From positions 1 to 32,501 of the IMG/VR virus record IMGVR_UViG_3300046167_000232: 32,501 nucleotides of DNA; one strand, 5' to 3'. This DNA comes from a virus. Made by a program: the position numbers and the translations under genes. Position 1 is the first letter of the stretch. Each line of letters opens with the position of its first letter. The notes under the pieces were generated by a model. It was not told the DNA's origin and ran no database searches. It saw only the letters and a program-made list of their open reading frames with translations. Below, one piece after another: positions 5,526 to 11,653 of the stretch.

Positions 5526-5959
5526 TACAGCAATCAAGGCGCTGCTCAAAGCGCAGCAAGCAATGGAGTCTGTAAAGAAAGACAGCCTCAACCCACACTT
5601 CAAGAACCGCTACGCCTCACTCGAAGCAGTGATTGACGCTACGTCAAAGGTGTTCCAAGAGAATGGGTTCGTTGTCATGCAGCCGTGTGGCCGTGACGAG
5701 CTTGGCATGTATGTCGAGACAAAGATACTTCACACCTCAGGAGAGGCGTTCTCAAGCAGGGTTTACCTTGTCTTGAGTAAGCAGGACATGCAGGGCTTAG
5801 GCAGCGCCATAACGTACGCTAGGCGCTACGGGACTACTAGGCATGGCTTGCCTTGCACCAGAGGATGATGACGGGAACATGGCAGCTAAACAATCCAGCG
5901 GTGTTCAAGTGACCAAAGGTCTATCATCAGAGAATCCATCTGCATCAGGCGGGTGGTAA
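5518..5959 (+). CDS. ERF family single-strand annealing protein, with a +1 frameshift
   Basis: The N-terminal part is typical ERF: SVKKDSLNPHFKNRYASLEA, then QDMQGLGSAITYARRYG. As written the frame leaves the family at the GGG of 5830-5832 and stops at 5868. Removing one G restores LLGMACLAPEDDDGN, the conserved ERF continuation, and runs to the TAA at 5957-5959, giving 146 residues. ERF proteins anneal complementary single strands and, paired with a YqaJ exonuclease, form a two-component recombination system. The start is ATG 5518 behind AAGGAGAACAACC, overlapping the exonuclease stop by 8 bases. A perfect palindrome copy lies inside (5634-5646). Confidence 0.85.
5633..5647. promoter_or_regulatory. 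Palindrome TTGACG-CTA-CGTCAA (site 4), inside the ERF gene
   Basis: A perfect 15-bp palindrome. Its 13-bp core is the exact reverse complement of the core of site 1 at 540-554 (centre CTA versus TAG). It lies in the early coding part of the ERF gene. Confidence 0.45.
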
Positions 5960-5968
5960 ACTAAGGGG

Positions 5969-5986
5969 GTTAATTCCCCAATTAAC
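5969..5986 (+). other. Stem-loop between ERF and the SSB-like gene
   Basis: GTTAATT pairs perfectly with AATTAAC around a CCCC loop. It ends about four bases before the AAGGAG site of the next gene, so it could limit ribosome access or protect the mRNA end. Too AU-rich and without a T-run to be a normal terminator. Confidence 0.4.
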
Positions 5987-6002
5987 ATAAGGAGCCAGAA
6001 GC

Positions 6003-6374
6003 ATGGCAGATACATACGACGATACCAACCGGGGCGCAGCGTTCACGCCGTTCCCTACACAGCAGATGATCTTGCAAGGTAAGCTCAACGTCGAGGGCAA
6101 TGACAAGAAAGTTATGCTGGTTAAAGATCAGACGCGAGACGGCAAGCCTGTCATTGAGATGTATGAAAAGATTGGCGTGTTCTTTGACAACGATAAGAAA
6201 GGTAACGAGTCAGCTCCCGACTACAGCGGCCCACTTGGTGACACAAAACGTCTTGCTGGGTGGAAGAAGATGAAGGATGGTAAGCCTTATATGTCGTTCC
6301 AAGTTAGCGAAAAGATGTCAGGTGGCAGCAAGCCAACAACTGATCCCTTGCAAGGTGATGACATACCGTTTTAG
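6003..6374 (+). CDS. Single-stranded DNA-binding-like protein with acidic tip
   Basis: This 123-residue protein ends in DPLQGDDIPF, closely resembling the acidic C-terminal tip by which SSB recruits partner proteins. The body (AGWKKMKDGKPYMSFQVSEK) resembles DUF736-type OB-fold proteins rather than classical SSB. Position directly after exonuclease and annealing protein supports a single-strand DNA-binding role. The AAGGAGCC site is good. A strong terminator follows at 6399-6425, so this is probably the last gene of the main rightward transcript. Assignment rests on the tail and the context. Confidence 0.6.
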   Translation: MADTYDDTNRGAAFTPFPTQQMILQGKLNVEGNDKKVMLVKDQTRDGKPVIEMYEKIGVFFDNDKKGNESAPDYSGPLGDTKRLAGWKKMKDGKPYMSFQVSEKMSGGSKPTTDPLQGDDIPF

Positions 6375-6398
6375 AAAGGAGGTGTTCTCCTATCAACT

Positions 6399-6425
6399 GG
6401 TCAGCCTTCGGGCTGGCCTTTTTTT
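6399..6425 (+). terminator. Strong rho-independent terminator after the SSB-like gene
   Basis: GGTCAGCC pairs with GGCTGGCC (one U-G pair) around a TTCG tetraloop and is followed by seven T. This is a textbook intrinsic terminator for rightward transcription. The gene at 6441 starts only 16 bases after the T-run, so its expression needs read-through or antitermination. Confidence 0.9.
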
Positions 6426-6440
6426 AACTGAGGAACAAAC

Positions 6441-7127
6441 ATGCAGGGAACAGAACTTAGCAAGTGCATTAACGCAGCAGAGATGGGGCTAACGCAGAAA
6501 GAAGCATCCACCTTATTAGACATACCTTATTCAACTGTTAAAGAACTTACAAATAAATATGGTATAAAATTCGTATGCCCCAGAAGGAAAGCCAATGAAA
6601 GAAGAAGCCTCCAAAGCCCTCGAAAGAGCGAAGCGTCTACTATCAATAATGATAAAGAAAGCAGACAGCAATCAACGCCCAAACCTAAAGCAAGAACTAG
6701 AAGAGATAAAAGCTCTGATAGAGATAGCGCAAAAAGAATAGATGAAATCTACAGCAGCGGCCTTCCTCGAACGGAGAAGTATGAGCTTCTATATGCTGAA
6801 GCAGTATGGACCTTCGAGCAGAAGATGATTGATCTAAAAATGCGGCCCCCGTTTCCTGTTAAGAAAAACTATACACCAGAGAATGCTTCTAATGCAGCAA
6901 TAAGAAAGCAACGAGAGCAGTCAATTCATAGACGCCAAATAATAATGGATTGCTTTAAGGGTAACGAAACAAGAGTAGCTGAAGACATTACGAGAAAGAC
7001 AAAGCTACCACTTCGTATATCCAGCCAGATGCTAGACCTTATGTATAGAGACGGAGTGCTTAACAGAGAGCGAGTTCAAGTTGGAAAGAACAAACGCAAC
7101 AGCGTCTATCATTACTCAAAGAATTAA
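6441..7127 (+). CDS. Open frame with N-terminal HTH and C-terminal winged helix; possibly three genes
   Basis: Read as one frame this is 228 residues: an N-terminal helix-turn-helix (GLTQKEASTLLDIPYSTVKE), a Ser/Arg/Lys-rich middle (about residues 50-105), and a C-terminal winged helix (RVAEDITRKTKLPLRISSQM to the end). The middle is low in hydrophobics, while another frame there encodes a convincing coiled-coil peptide (6595-6741). With one A added to AAAA near 6566-6569, the HTH gene would end at TGA 6596-6598, overlapping that peptide's ATG. With one A added to the AA near 6778-6779, a third gene would start at ATG 6742 with AAAFLERRKYELLYAEAV. I think three tightly packed genes are more likely than one. 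The start has a weak GAGGAAC site. Confidence 0.55.
   Translation: MQGTELSKCINAAEMGLTQKEASTLLDIPYSTVKELTNKYGIKFVCPRRKANERRSLQSPRKSEASTINNDKESRQQSTPKPKARTRRDKSSDRDSAKRIDEIYSSGLPRTEKYELLYAEAVWTFEQKMIDLKMRPPFPVKKNYTPENASNAAIRKQREQSIHRRQIIMDCFKGNETRVAEDITRKTKLPLRISSQMLDLMYRDGVLNRERVQVGKNKRNSVYHYSKN
6595..6741 (+). CDS. Nested coiled-coil peptide (48 residues)
   Basis: This frame lies entirely inside the 6441-7127 frame, shifted by one base. It has a good ribosome binding site (AGAAGGAAAG) at the right distance from ATG 6595. It encodes a highly helical, charged peptide (EASKALERAKRLL and LKQELEEIKALIEIAQKE) with regular hydrophobic spacing. Its TAG is followed directly by ATG 6742. The match of codon pattern, start signal and packing makes it likely to be a real gene. 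Whether it truly overlaps a coding frame or replaces it depends on the indels discussed for 6441-7127. Confidence 0.5.
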   Translation: MKEEASKALERAKRLLSIMIKKADSNQRPNLKQELEEIKALIEIAQKE

Positions 7128-7252
7128 TCGTGTGGGTGGCCGTTGATAGTTAAAAGTTGGCGCTTTTTGGTAGCAACGTCATCCGAGGTAAACAACCGCC
7201 ATCCCCGTGGATAAGCTGATTTGTATTGTGATGATAGCCACCCACTCGATTC
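7128..7252. other. Convergent intergenic region bounded by a 9-bp inverted repeat
   Basis: The two arms meet here. GTGGGTGGC (7132-7140) and GCCACCCAC (7237-7245) are perfect inverted repeats about 96 bases apart, close to the two flanking stop codons. Inside are a T5 run preceded by GCGC (about 7160-7168) and ATCC-CCGT-GGAT (7201-7212). It could be a large two-way terminator structure or a small RNA. No coding frame and no tRNA T-loop signature is seen. Confidence 0.4.
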
Positions 7253-7708
7253 TTATACTACTAACTCAAAATGAGGTCCATCAATAAATGGCCTCCGACC
7301 CTGTGATCTACGCAAATCAATATAACTATTCATTGCATCTTCCATATTGCCCTCACCATACTGAGCAATGTTTGGAACAGACCAAGCAGCGCCCCAGATA
7401 ATCGGAACATCAACAGCGCGGGCGCCCTCTGCCATAGCGTCAGCAATCTCATCATAGAGATTGAGCTCCCATCTGCCTCCATCAACGTAAGCCATGAGGT
7501 CAACAGCCAAGCCATCAATATGCTTAGACTTCATTGTTTGACTAGCACCCTTAGCAACAAGAGCCTTCTGCTCCTCGATCGTGCGCAGCCCACAGATCAC
7601 AGAGAAGTCTTGCCTAGTCACGTTGATTGCATACTTAACAACAGCAACCATACGTTCATCAACACCAATCAGCCTATCGAGACTGCGCTTACCTAACTTG
7701 TAACTCAT
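7253..7708 (-). CDS. Endolysin, peptidase M15 (L-alanyl-D-glutamate/VanY-like) family
   Basis: This 151-residue, single-domain enzyme is predicted to cut the peptide cross-links of the cell wall. The zinc site is visible: SKHIDGLAVD provides H63 and D70, and the C-terminal DGPHFEL provides H146. ICGLRTIEEQKALVAKGAS near residues 38-56 is the family's substrate-side segment. It has no signal peptide, so it needs a holin, and a holin-like gene overlaps its start by 4 bases (ATGA). It is the last gene of the leftward operon. Confidence 0.88.
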   Translation of the reverse strand: MSYKLGKRSLDRLIGVDERMVAVVKYAINVTRQDFSVICGLRTIEEQKALVAKGASQTMKSKHIDGLAVDLMAYVDGGRWELNLYDEIADAMAEGARAVDVPIIWGAAWSVPNIAQYGEGNMEDAMNSYIDLRRSQGRRPFIDGPHFELVV

Positions 7709-8050
7709 CGTTTGAATCCTCTCATTGTTCTAATTCCAAAGCTGGCAGCTATGCTGGCATAACAGCTCCATTGAAACCACTGAGGCGCAGCTTCAATATT
7801 AGCGAAGCCCTCCCTCATATAGGGCTGAAGCGGAGGCACGAATGAACATACAATTATAGCTATAAAGGCTATGGTCCACGCCTCGTCTTTCCAAGAATTA
7901 TTACTGGCTTGTATCGCAGCCTTGCTCCCAGCCTATCTCACCAGTAGCAATCTTCATTTTAGTTTCTGCTTCAGCTTTCTTAACGGCAGTCTTCCCATCA
8001 ATATAACTAGCAGCCAAACCGCCAAGCGATCCTATGATTTGACCAATCAT
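7705..8050 (-). CDS. Holin-like membrane protein, interrupted by a +1 frameshift
   Basis: The first frame (8050-7901, 49 residues) starts MIGQIIGSLGGLAASYIDGK, with a hydrophobic N-terminus and a charged helix. The rest, SWKDEAWTIAFIAIIVCSFV and a final hydrophobic helix, is in the +1 frame. Deleting one G of the GG on the minus strand (CC at 7920-7921) joins them into 114 residues. The order (N-terminal anchor, charged helix, NSWKDE, two C-terminal membrane segments) resembles the 3TM holin family. It overlaps the EF-hand gene upstream (ATGA) and the endolysin downstream (ATGA), as expected for a holin-endolysin pair. Confidence 0.65.
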
Positions 8051-8355
8051 TTCTTAGCCTCCATCGCATTGAATCCAAAGTAACCAACGACCACACCGCT
8101 AGCAGCCACCACATACACGCTTGCAATGTCAGCAATGAGATCAGCAGCAGTGTCTAAGCCCAACGCAGAGGCCCCTACAATAGCGAAAGGGTAGAGCAGC
8201 ATACCAGCAGCGCAAGCCATAGTTAAACGACGCTGTGTGTCCCGCTTTGCATCAGCATCAGAAAGCTCACGCCAACGATCTTCAAGCGCTAACTTCTGCC
8301 ACTCAACCTCGTCAATAGTGCCATCCTTATTTACGTCATACTTGTCAAACGTCAT
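8047..8355 (-). CDS. Membrane protein with N-terminal EF-hand
   Basis: This 102-residue protein begins with a textbook 12-residue EF-hand calcium loop, DVNKDGTIDEVE (residues 7-18, ligands D7, N9, D11, T13, D15, E18). Next comes a charged helix (ALEDRWRELSDADAKRDTQRR) and two hydrophobic segments (about 49-68 and 76-95). A single EF-hand on a two-helix membrane protein beside the holin is unusual. It may sense or bind calcium at the membrane, possibly to time lysis or stabilise a pore, but there is no direct evidence. The ribosome binding site is TAGGAG. It overlaps the holin-like gene by 4 bases. Confidence 0.75.
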   Translation of the reverse strand: MTFDKYDVNKDGTIDEVEWQKLALEDRWRELSDADAKRDTQRRLTMACAAGMLLYPFAIVGASALGLDTAADLIADIASVYVVAASGVVVGYFGFNAMEAKK

Positions 8356-8375
8356 TTTCTAAACTCCTAGCGTAG

Positions 8376-8589
8376 TTAATAGCGTAGTGTTTGTGATGCG
8401 TAATGATAACGACCCTGCCCTTCTTTGTCATACACAACATAATCACCCTTCTTATTTTGGTATAACCTCAAAGCAATACACCGTAGTCTGGCTTGTAGTT
8501 ATCAAGACCTTTGCATCCTCGAGAGCTTCTCTGCACTCGCCTTCAGTAGTGAACTGATTGAGTTGATAATGCTCAATGTTGTTATTCAT
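8376..8589 (-). CDS. Hypothetical small protein, probable +1 frameshift near its middle
   Basis: From ATG 8589 a 45-residue frame runs to TAA at 8452-8454 (FTTEGECREALEDAKVL, TTVYCFEV). If one T of the TT near 8469-8470 is dropped, the frame instead continues through KKGDYVVYDKEGQGRYHY to a stop at 8376-8378, giving 70 residues. That end sits just before the ribosome binding site of the EF-hand gene, which makes the longer version attractive. A third frame (MTKKGRVVITH...) is also open over the same end. Function is unknown. Confidence 0.5.
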
Positions 8590-8615
8590 AACTTGAAACC
8601 AAACTAAAAACCACA

Positions 8616-9089
8616 TCACCACTTACCCTGATAGCGCCCAAGATAATAAAAGCCTGTCACTATACCAGCCCCAGCAATGGCAAATATAATATGCCCAAGG
8701 GTATAGTTGATAGCGTTGTCTATCATCTCTTGTTTTTTGTAAGCCTCTTCCCTGCGTATCTTACGCATCTCACCCTCTATAGCGAGAACCTCCTCCCACG
8801 CAGAGGGGCCATACGTCCAGGAGATATGATCCTTAATCTCCTTACGCATAGCCTCCATCTTTTTTTTATGAGCAAAGATTTCAATAGCATTGGCGCTATT
8901 GTCAGACATCATCTTGTAGAATGGAGGGTTCTTTGTTTTGTCTTCAGCGTACTGAAAGTCAGAAAAAGCGGAGCCCCATTTAGCTAGGGTTCCGCTCATT
9001 TCTTGTATGTCCTTGCCAGCACTAATACCCTGCTTCAGAATATTAAATGCGCTAGTAGCTAGACCGACCGCTGTTACCGGGTCAATCAT
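8616..9089 (-). CDS. Conserved phage membrane-associated protein, unknown function
   Basis: The 157 residues start MIDPVTAVGLATSAFNILKQ, an amphipathic/hydrophobic N-terminus. A long charged helical middle (IEIFAHKKKMEAMRKEIKDH and ISWTYGPSAWEEVLAIEGEM) follows, and one clear membrane helix lies near the end (HIIFAIAGAGIVTGFYYLG). I recall similar proteins in marine podoviruses and cyanophages between tail and lysis genes, without a known role. Location in a run of membrane proteins suggests a part in lysis or envelope interaction. Confidence 0.7.
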   Translation of the reverse strand: MIDPVTAVGLATSAFNILKQGISAGKDIQEMSGTLAKWGSAFSDFQYAEDKTKNPPFYKMMSDNSANAIEIFAHKKKMEAMRKEIKDHISWTYGPSAWEEVLAIEGEMRKIRREEAYKKQEMIDNAINYTLGHIIFAIAGAGIVTGFYYLGRYQGKW

Positions 9090-9093
9090 TTTG

Positions 9094-9288
9094 TCAGCCC
9101 ATCTTTGTCAGCACGGCAACTAAGAGTGCAATGATAAAGCCTGTTGTGCCGATCATGATTGCTTCCATGCGCTTGACACGGCCAAACAGATCTTTGAATT
9201 GGATTCGCATTTCTGTTTGCATAGCAATCACTTCCTTTTCCAAGCCATCAATTCGCTCATGAGCCGAAGCCACTGTACGTTTATCCAT
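9094..9288 (-). CDS. XhlA-like small membrane protein (coiled coil plus C-terminal helix)
   Basis: From ATG 9288 the protein has 64 residues: a heptad-patterned helix (AHERIDGLEKEVIAMQTEMR, DLFGRVKRME) followed by one membrane segment (IMIGTTGFIIALLVAVLTK). This is the layout of haemolysin XhlA-like phage proteins that accompany holins. A longer frame reaches upstream, but its extra residues overlap the previous gene and look non-coding. The chosen start overlaps that gene's stop by 8 bases and has GAAGAAG before it. Confidence 0.65.
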   Translation of the reverse strand: MDKRTVASAHERIDGLEKEVIAMQTEMRIQFKDLFGRVKRMEAIMIGTTGFIIALLVAVLTKMG

Positions 9289-9499
9289 CTTCTTCTTCCG
9301 TTTGTTCCAATGATTCAGCCAGCATCTTAACAAAAGCATCACGGCCTACGTTAAGCTGATCCAAGTTAAACTGCGCAGAACCCAGCTTACGATCCAAATC
9401 ATTGATGTGGTTCAGCATAGTCTTCTGTGCGTCAGTCATGTCTTCGATGTTGTATTCGATGTCGTTGACGGTGATGAGGTTCTTTTCGTTTTTACTCAT
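9281..9499 (-). CDS. Small DUF6447-like protein
   Basis: From ATG 9499, behind AAAGGAG, this is a 72-residue acidic protein: ITVNDIEYNIEDMTDAQKTM, then an almost continuous helix (LNHINDLDRKLGSAQFNLDQ) and an acidic end. The pattern 'short strand pair, D-x-D-R-K-L helix, GRDAFVKML' is like a small conserved phage family (I believe DUF6447). The role is unknown. An upstream in-frame ATG at 9541 is less likely because the ribosome binding site lies after it. Confidence 0.65.
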   Translation of the reverse strand: MSKNEKNLITVNDIEYNIEDMTDAQKTMLNHINDLDRKLGSAQFNLDQLNVGRDAFVKMLAESLEQTEEEDG

Positions 9500-9515
9500 A
9501 ACGGTCTCCTTTAAA

Positions 9516-9737
9516 TTAAGAGTTGGCTGCGATTGCAGCATTAGCGGCAGTCATATCTTCTGTAGTCCAGAAGTCTTTGGCTACCATGATTTCCAGATGC
9601 TCAACATTACGAGCAACTGTGTCTGTCCAGTCAGCATCTTCCATGCCCTCTGGTTTGCCAGCATTTAGCAGGTCAACAGAGTGACCCAGTGCTGTGTAGT
9701 GTTGTGCGATTTCTTCTGTGGTTGGTGTATCCGTCAT
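9516..9737 (-). CDS. Small hypothetical protein after the tail fibre gene
   Basis: This 73-residue acidic protein has ADWTDTVARNVEHLEIMVAKDFW as its most distinctive part. It follows the S74-domain fibre gene in the same operon, where small fibre-associated or chaperone proteins are often found, but no function can be assigned. It is soluble, with no membrane segment. Confidence 0.65.
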   Translation of the reverse strand: MTDTPTTEEIAQHYTALGHSVDLLNAGKPEGMEDADWTDTVARNVEHLEIMVAKDFWTTEDMTAANAAIAANS

Positions 9738-9765
9738 GTCTTTATCCTTTTCTGACTGGTTACGA

Positions 9766-11334
9766 TTAAGCGTTTTCTAGGGCAGTGATCCGTGCCTCTA
9801 GTTCTTTTATTGTAGCGACCAAGAGTGGCACTAGCTTGCTTTGGTCAATGCCTTGGTATTCTGGATTACCGTCTGCATCGACTGCATCTTTTGTGCCTGT
9901 AATTGCCTCTGGTACAATGTCTTGAACTTCGTGAGCCAAGAAGCCATCAACAGTTGTGTCTGCGTCTGCAATGAAGTTGAAGCGTGATGGATTGAGTTGC
10001 TTGAGGCGATCTGTTGCGCCTGTCAACTCAACTACGTTTTCTTTTAGGCGATAGTCTGAGGAAGTGTTGTAGGATGTGGCACTGCCGTTTACTACTATCC
10101 CACCAATCTGACCATTTGGATTAAAAAACTCTGCAAGACCTTGGTTGCCCGTGGAAGCTGTGCCTAACTTGAGAATAACCCTACCGTTTGTGTTTGGATC
10201 AAACGCTGCGCCACCTGTGCTACTTGATGGAACTGCTGTGCCACCCGAGAATATTACATTAGCAGAACTGTCAATATACAATCTAGGATTACCATCCCCA
10301 TCCGACAGCACGATGTTGTTGCTTGAGGTGCGGATGTCCAAGCCGCCTTGGTTGCCTGTGAAGCGGCCTAAGATGGTGTTCTTGGAGCCAGTGGACATAG
10401 AAACGCCACTTGAAGCACCTATAAATGTATTTAGATTTCCAGTTGTGCCGTAACCTGCCGTATATCCAAGATACACGTTGCCATCAGATGTTGTTCCACT
10501 ATACCCCGCCTGATACCCCACCGCCGTGTTGTTGTTGGCGGTGGTGTTGGAGTAGAGAGCAGTTGAGCCATAAGCAGTGTTATAAGAACCTGTGTTGCTG
10601 TATAAAGCAGCCTCTCCAAACGCACTATTGTGAATGCCAGCAGTGTTACTATAACCTGCGCCTCTTCCTAAATAGTTATTCCAATTGCCAGTACTATTAC
10701 TATACCCAGCCTGATAACCAACAGCCGTGTTGTTAGAGGCGGTGGTGTTGGAGTATAGTGCAGATGCGCCAAACGAGGTGTTAAAGGAGCCTGTTGTGTT
10801 GCTAACAAGGCTTTCTTTTCCAAGCGCTGAATTTGACGCTCCCGTGGTCGTGTTATATCCAGCAGCATAACCAAAACCAGTATTTTCATTTGGTGTGGTT
10901 TGTGAGTAAAATGCCCTCCACCCGCCAGCAGTTAGTTGTGTACCAGTAGTATTACTATAACCAGCTTGATACCCAACGGCTGTGTTGTTGCTTGCGGTGG
11001 TGTTGGATTCAAGTGCAGAACGACCAATAGCTGTATTATAAGACCCTGACGTTGTACTACGCATAGTAGACCGACCAACTGACACATTGCTTGCGCCTGT
11101 CGTATTATTCTCTAATGAAAAATAACCAAGCCCAGTATTGTCACTCGCTGTATTTGCGGTCAAAGCGTTATTGCCAATTGCTGTATTTGCGTTTCCAGAA
11201 ACATTACTATCTAGAGCAGTATTACCCAACGCCACGTTGCCTGTACCAACAGGATAATTCCCGTCCAGCTTGATCGTGCCGCCATCGACTGATAGCGTCT
11301 TAGTGCTGTCTGCAATATCTCTTGCTCGTGTCAT
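9766..11334 (-). CDS. Tail fibre/spike with YadA-head-like repeats and S74 self-cleaving chaperone
   Basis: The protein has 522 residues. The N-terminus (MTRARDIADSTKTLSVDGGT) is a short attachment-type segment. The middle (about residues 30-320) is built of repeats such as NNTAVGYQAGYSN and SALYSNTT, which resemble the trimeric left-handed beta-roll of YadA-like head domains. A beta-rich stretch follows. The last 100 residues form a peptidase S74 chaperone: SDYRLKEN gives the Ser426/Lys431 pair expected for autocleavage, then GFLAHEVQDIVPEA and a C-terminal coiled coil. The chaperone would trimerise and then release the fibre. This is a likely receptor-binding protein. Confidence 0.85.
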   Translation of the reverse strand: MTRARDIADSTKTLSVDGGTIKLDGNYPVGTGNVALGNTALDSNVSGNANTAIGNNALTANTASDNTGLGYFSLENNTTGASNVSVGRSTMRSTTSGSYNTAIGRSALESNTTASNNTAVGYQAGYSNTTGTQLTAGGWRAFYSQTTPNENTGFGYAAGYNTTTGASNSALGKESLVSNTTGSFNTSFGASALYSNTTASNNTAVGYQAGYSNSTGNWNNYLGRGAGYSNTAGIHNSAFGEAALYSNTGSYNTAYGSTALYSNTTANNNTAVGYQAGYSGTTSDGNVYLGYTAGYGTTGNLNTFIGASSGVSMSTGSKNTILGRFTGNQGGLDIRTSSNNIVLSDGDGNPRLYIDSSANVIFSGGTAVPSSSTGGAAFDPNTNGRVILKLGTASTGNQGLAEFFNPNGQIGGIVVNGSATSYNTSSDYRLKENVVELTGATDRLKQLNPSRFNFIADADTTVDGFLAHEVQDIVPEAITGTKDAVDADGNPEYQGIDQSKLVPLLVATIKELEARITALENA

Positions 11335-11337
11335 AGC

Positions 11338-11589
11338 TTAGACCTCCTGTGAGGCTAGATGGGCTGCATAAGCATCCTTAACCGCTTGTGTGTGTACGGC
11401 TGCTGCGATTGCTTTTACTTCAGCACTCTCACCTGACACGTCTGCATCTGGTGCAACGACATGGCGGCTGAATGAGCGGCTGATCTCTACGCCATCACGT
11501 TCAATGACTGTGGCTGTGCGTACTTGGATGTGCTTAAAGTCACCGACAATTTCAATTTTGTCTTGTACCGTTTCTTCCGTTAGTGCCAT
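11338..11589 (-). CDS. Small hypothetical protein between the two fibre genes
   Basis: This 83-residue protein has a beta-rich first half (VGDFKHIQVRTATVIERDG) and an alanine-rich helical end (VKAIAAAVHTQAVKDAYAAH). It has a clear AAAGGAG site and sits three bases before the S74 fibre gene. A small protein wedged between fibre genes may be a fibre assembly factor or a structural adaptor, which is only suggested by position. Confidence 0.7.
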   Translation of the reverse strand: MALTEETVQDKIEIVGDFKHIQVRTATVIERDGVEISRSFSRHVVAPDADVSGESAEVKAIAAAVHTQAVKDAYAAHLASQEV

Positions 11590-11653
11590 CGTTTATCTCC
11601 TTTGATGGTTGGACTGTCCGACCCAAAGCTATGCAGTGGGTTATGCGTTTGCT

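Noticed and set aside
7128-7252. tRNA gene bounded by the 9-bp inverted repeat
   Set aside because: Too long, and no T-loop or anticodon-arm pattern could be found.
10145-10736. Plus-strand open frames opposite the S74 fibre
   Set aside because: They reflect the complementary strand of repeated Tyr/Asn/Thr codons (Cys- or Pro-rich nonsense) and have no ribosome binding sites.
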